Below are positions 61,301 through 64,000 of a stretch of 64,000 nt of DNA, one piece after another. This DNA is from Monosporascus cannonballus (Eukaryota > Ascomycota > Sordariomycetes > Xylariales), in contig QJNS01000079.1 of the NCBI GenBank assembly GCA_004154925.1, positions 124,001 to 188,000 on the forward strand. The letters are read 5' to 3'. The stretch's first letter is position 1; each line of letters opens with the position of its first letter. The translations under genes were made by a program, and so were the position numbers. Under the pieces are notes generated by a model that saw only the letters and a program-made list of their open reading frames with translations, was not told the origin of the DNA and searched no databases.

Positions 61301-62164
61301 TATTACAAATATTTATTTAATAATATTATTAGATTTCAAGCAATATTTAATATTGTTAAAATATCGATTAATATTTAAAAAACCTTTATTTCATAGCTTT
61401 AAGCTCGAATTCGGGAACTGGAAAGAGAAATTCGACAAATTAAGGTTACGTTATTTACTTAACTGTTTTTCGCCCGGATAAAGCCAAAAAAAAATCGGAA
61501 CCTTATAATAAAAAGGGTAAGTTTTAAACCTTTTTAATTTGGGTACAAATTTATTTTTATTTCTTAGATTTTAACAATTTAGCGGATATGGTTTAAATAA
61601 TAGGAATCTGTTTAATAGGAAATGCAGTTAATTAATTTACGCTTATTTTAAGAAAATTTTTAAAAATAAAAAATATAAATAATGAAAATTTTATTAATAA
61701 AATTCTTTTACATTATATTAATTTTGAAAATAAAATACGTAATCATATCGGTAATCCGGATAAAAAACGATTTATAGCTTAATAAATTTTATAATTCCGA
61801 TAAAAAAATCTGCATTTAAATATACCGTAACTTTTAAAAGTTTTGCAATTAAAATAAAATAAGAAAAAAACGAAATTAATATTTTTATTAATATATTTTA
61901 CAAAACGTTAAAGGATAATATAAAAAACAAAATTATTTAAATTAAATAGTTAATTACCCTGGACCGGTATATTACAAAACTAATTAAGATTAACAATTAA
62001 TTATTTAAAAATAATAAAAAACAAAAAGATAATATATTTTACGTTCGGGATATAATAAGTTTAATTAAGGGAAAAAACGAGATGCAACTTTTACTTTTTA
62101 CAGAACGGCGTTAGGACCTATGGAATTCGGCATTACCCATAAATAAAAATAAAGCTAAATTAAA

Positions 62165-62206
62165 TATGTTAATTGCGGCCAAATAGGACATAAGGTTTAT
62201 AAATAT
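62165..62206 (+). pseudogene. Gag zinc-knuckle remnant (A2)
   Basis: One plus-strand frame reads K-Y-V-N-C-G-Q-I-G-H-K-V-Y-K-Y. This keeps the CX2CX4HX4C spacing with the second Cys and the His intact and the first and last Cys changed to Tyr. TGT to TAT explains both. It places the end of gag about 870 bp after the LTR. Confidence 0.7.
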
Positions 62207-64000
62207 AAGAAATCCAAAAGTTACGACAAAATAATTAAATTTTTATACCGGAAAAATAATCCAGGAATAATTAAAAAAACGATAATAAAGCCATTAATAT
62301 AATTTAAACCAAATATTTAGCAGGCCCATAATAAAAAATCTACTAAGAATTATTATAACAAAAAATCCGACGAAAAATGTAAAAAGTTAAAAAATTAATT
62401 TAATAAGTATCGCAAATATAATAAGAAATATTATAAGGATAATTACGTAAATACTAAAATTAAATAAAAAAGGTTTATCCCGGAACCCTTAATTAATACG
62501 GCAAAATATACGTTATATACTGTCAACGACGAGAATATCCCTATTACGAAAAATAAAAGCAATATATCCATAAATAAATTACCCGTATATATTATAAGGG
62601 ATTCGATTTTCTAAATCGTGCCGGAAATAATAAGGACAATAAATAATAATATCGACATTTTCGAATTATAATCCTAAAAAATATTTAATAAATAGCCAAA
62701 AAAAAAGCTGGCTTAAAAAAAAGTAATATCCGTAGGAAAATCCTTTTTGTTATTATGGATAATATAATTATTAAACGGAAAAGGAATTAATCCAGCGTAC
62801 GGTAAGAAAGTATTATTAAAAAGTTATTACGTATTTTTATTTTTAGTTCATATTTATTACGGATCCTTAGAAAAAAAGGTTATTAAAGAAAAAATACGTT
62901 AATTTACAAAAAATCTTTGGAATAATAATTAGGACGACATATAATAAGATATAATTATAAATATAAAAAAATAATTTATTCGATAAGAAAAACATTGCAA
63001 AAAAACCAGGAGTAGTTAATATAATTCGAAAAAATAATACGTCAGCAATAATAACATATATAGCAACTTAACGCGTTAAACGAAGAAATATAAATAAGGT
63101 TTAATAAATTCGATCAGAAGTTAAAAAAAAAATTACTTATAAAAAAGCTATAAAATAACAAAATTTAAAAAAGTTAAAAAGAATTCCTAAAAAAGGTTTT
63201 AAACGCGACAATAAAAAACGTTAACGACTTTATTATTTTGGACATACAAATCGGAACGTATTAATATATTGTAATAGTGGATTACGAAGTTTTGTGCGGG
63301 AATTATATTGTACCAGATATAATTAATAAGTTTAAATTAATATAAAAATATAAGTTAAAACTTTATATAACGACAAACACCGAAAGTTAGGAATTCGTTT
63401 ACAATAACCAAAATTTTATATACGAAATTAATTACTTTGAAATTTTTATTAAAAAACAATATTAAACGGTTAATTTCAATATTGTTTTATTCGAAAATTA
63501 TGATATAATTTTAAAATTATTATAAATATGTTAATATTAAATTTTGATTAACAAAAAAACTGGTTAAATAAAATTCGTTTTATTCCTTATTAATAAATAC
63601 AAAAAAAGAAATTAAAATCTTAATATTCGATCGATAATAGCGACGAATATAAATATAAGGACATAATAAATACCTTATTACCTAAAAAAATAAAATAAAA
63701 AACGGATAATAAAAAAACAATATAACGTATCGTTATTATTATTAAAGCAAAATTAAAACCATTAAATAATAATTTAAAATAATAAAAACAATAGCTCAAA
63801 AAATTAAAAAAAAATTGATTACTATGTTATTATAATATTATAAATATAAATAACTTTTCAAAAGAAAACTTAATATAAAGTTATCAGAATATAGCAAATA
63901 AAATTACGAAATAATTTTTAAAAAAGGATTTTCGATAAAATTTTACCTTATTTATAACCTTAACGGAAACGAATTACGTATTTTTAAAAGTACCTGGAAA

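Larger units (their letters stand above)
60882..64000 (+). mobile_element. Gypsy chromovirus A2, 5' part (runs off window)
   Basis: It is inserted into the 3' LTR of A1 in the same orientation. The 5' LTR is 60882-61300, followed by gag with a zinc knuckle at 62165-62206. Downstream the protease-like and reverse transcriptase approach matches A1 up to the window edge. The internal region is RIP-mutated, with no long open frame. Confidence 0.78.

Overview
The window looks like chromosomal DNA of a filamentous ascomycete with a two-speed (bipartite) genome. Three things suggest this: one spliced fungal transporter gene with two short GT-AG introns (60 and 65 bp); about 60 kb of extremely AT-rich, stop-riddled repeats in which surviving C/G sits mostly in CpG; and repeat copies that differ mainly by C/T and G/A transitions, the signature of repeat-induced point mutation (RIP). 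No tRNA, rRNA, CRISPR or other RNA gene was seen.

Layout. The only intact gene is a DHA1-type major facilitator drug:H+ antiporter (minus strand, 6265-7928, 512 aa after splicing). It sits in a GC-normal island of about 3.6 kb (5698-9326) that also holds its promoter and a 290-bp MITE-like inverted-repeat element. Everything else is a nest of transposable elements. I use provisional family letters. Family A is a Ty3/Gypsy chromovirus with a chromodomain and LTRs of 310-420 bp. Family B is a 5.5-kb Ty3/Gypsy element with 190-bp LTRs. Family C is a Ty3/Gypsy element with ~206-bp LTRs. Family D is a Ty1/Copia element. E is a solo LTR. X is an unassigned DNA transposon with ~24-bp terminal inverted repeats and an 8-bp target duplication.

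Insertion order can be read from the sequence. X-left lies inside C copy C1, and X-right inside an A LTR (A7). B lies inside the LTR of A6 with target duplication TTAAG. E lies inside the reverse transcriptase of C2 with target duplication CGTAA. A3 lies inside A4 with target duplication ATATT. A2 lies inside the 3' LTR of A1. D is a separate Copia copy at 28.2-33.6 kb. The two X copies point outward on either side of the transporter island.

Limits. LTR edges in heavily mutated copies are good to about +/-10 bp, and internal truncation points to about +/-50 bp. Family assignments rest on motifs read through RIP stops by eye. No alignment or database search was run.
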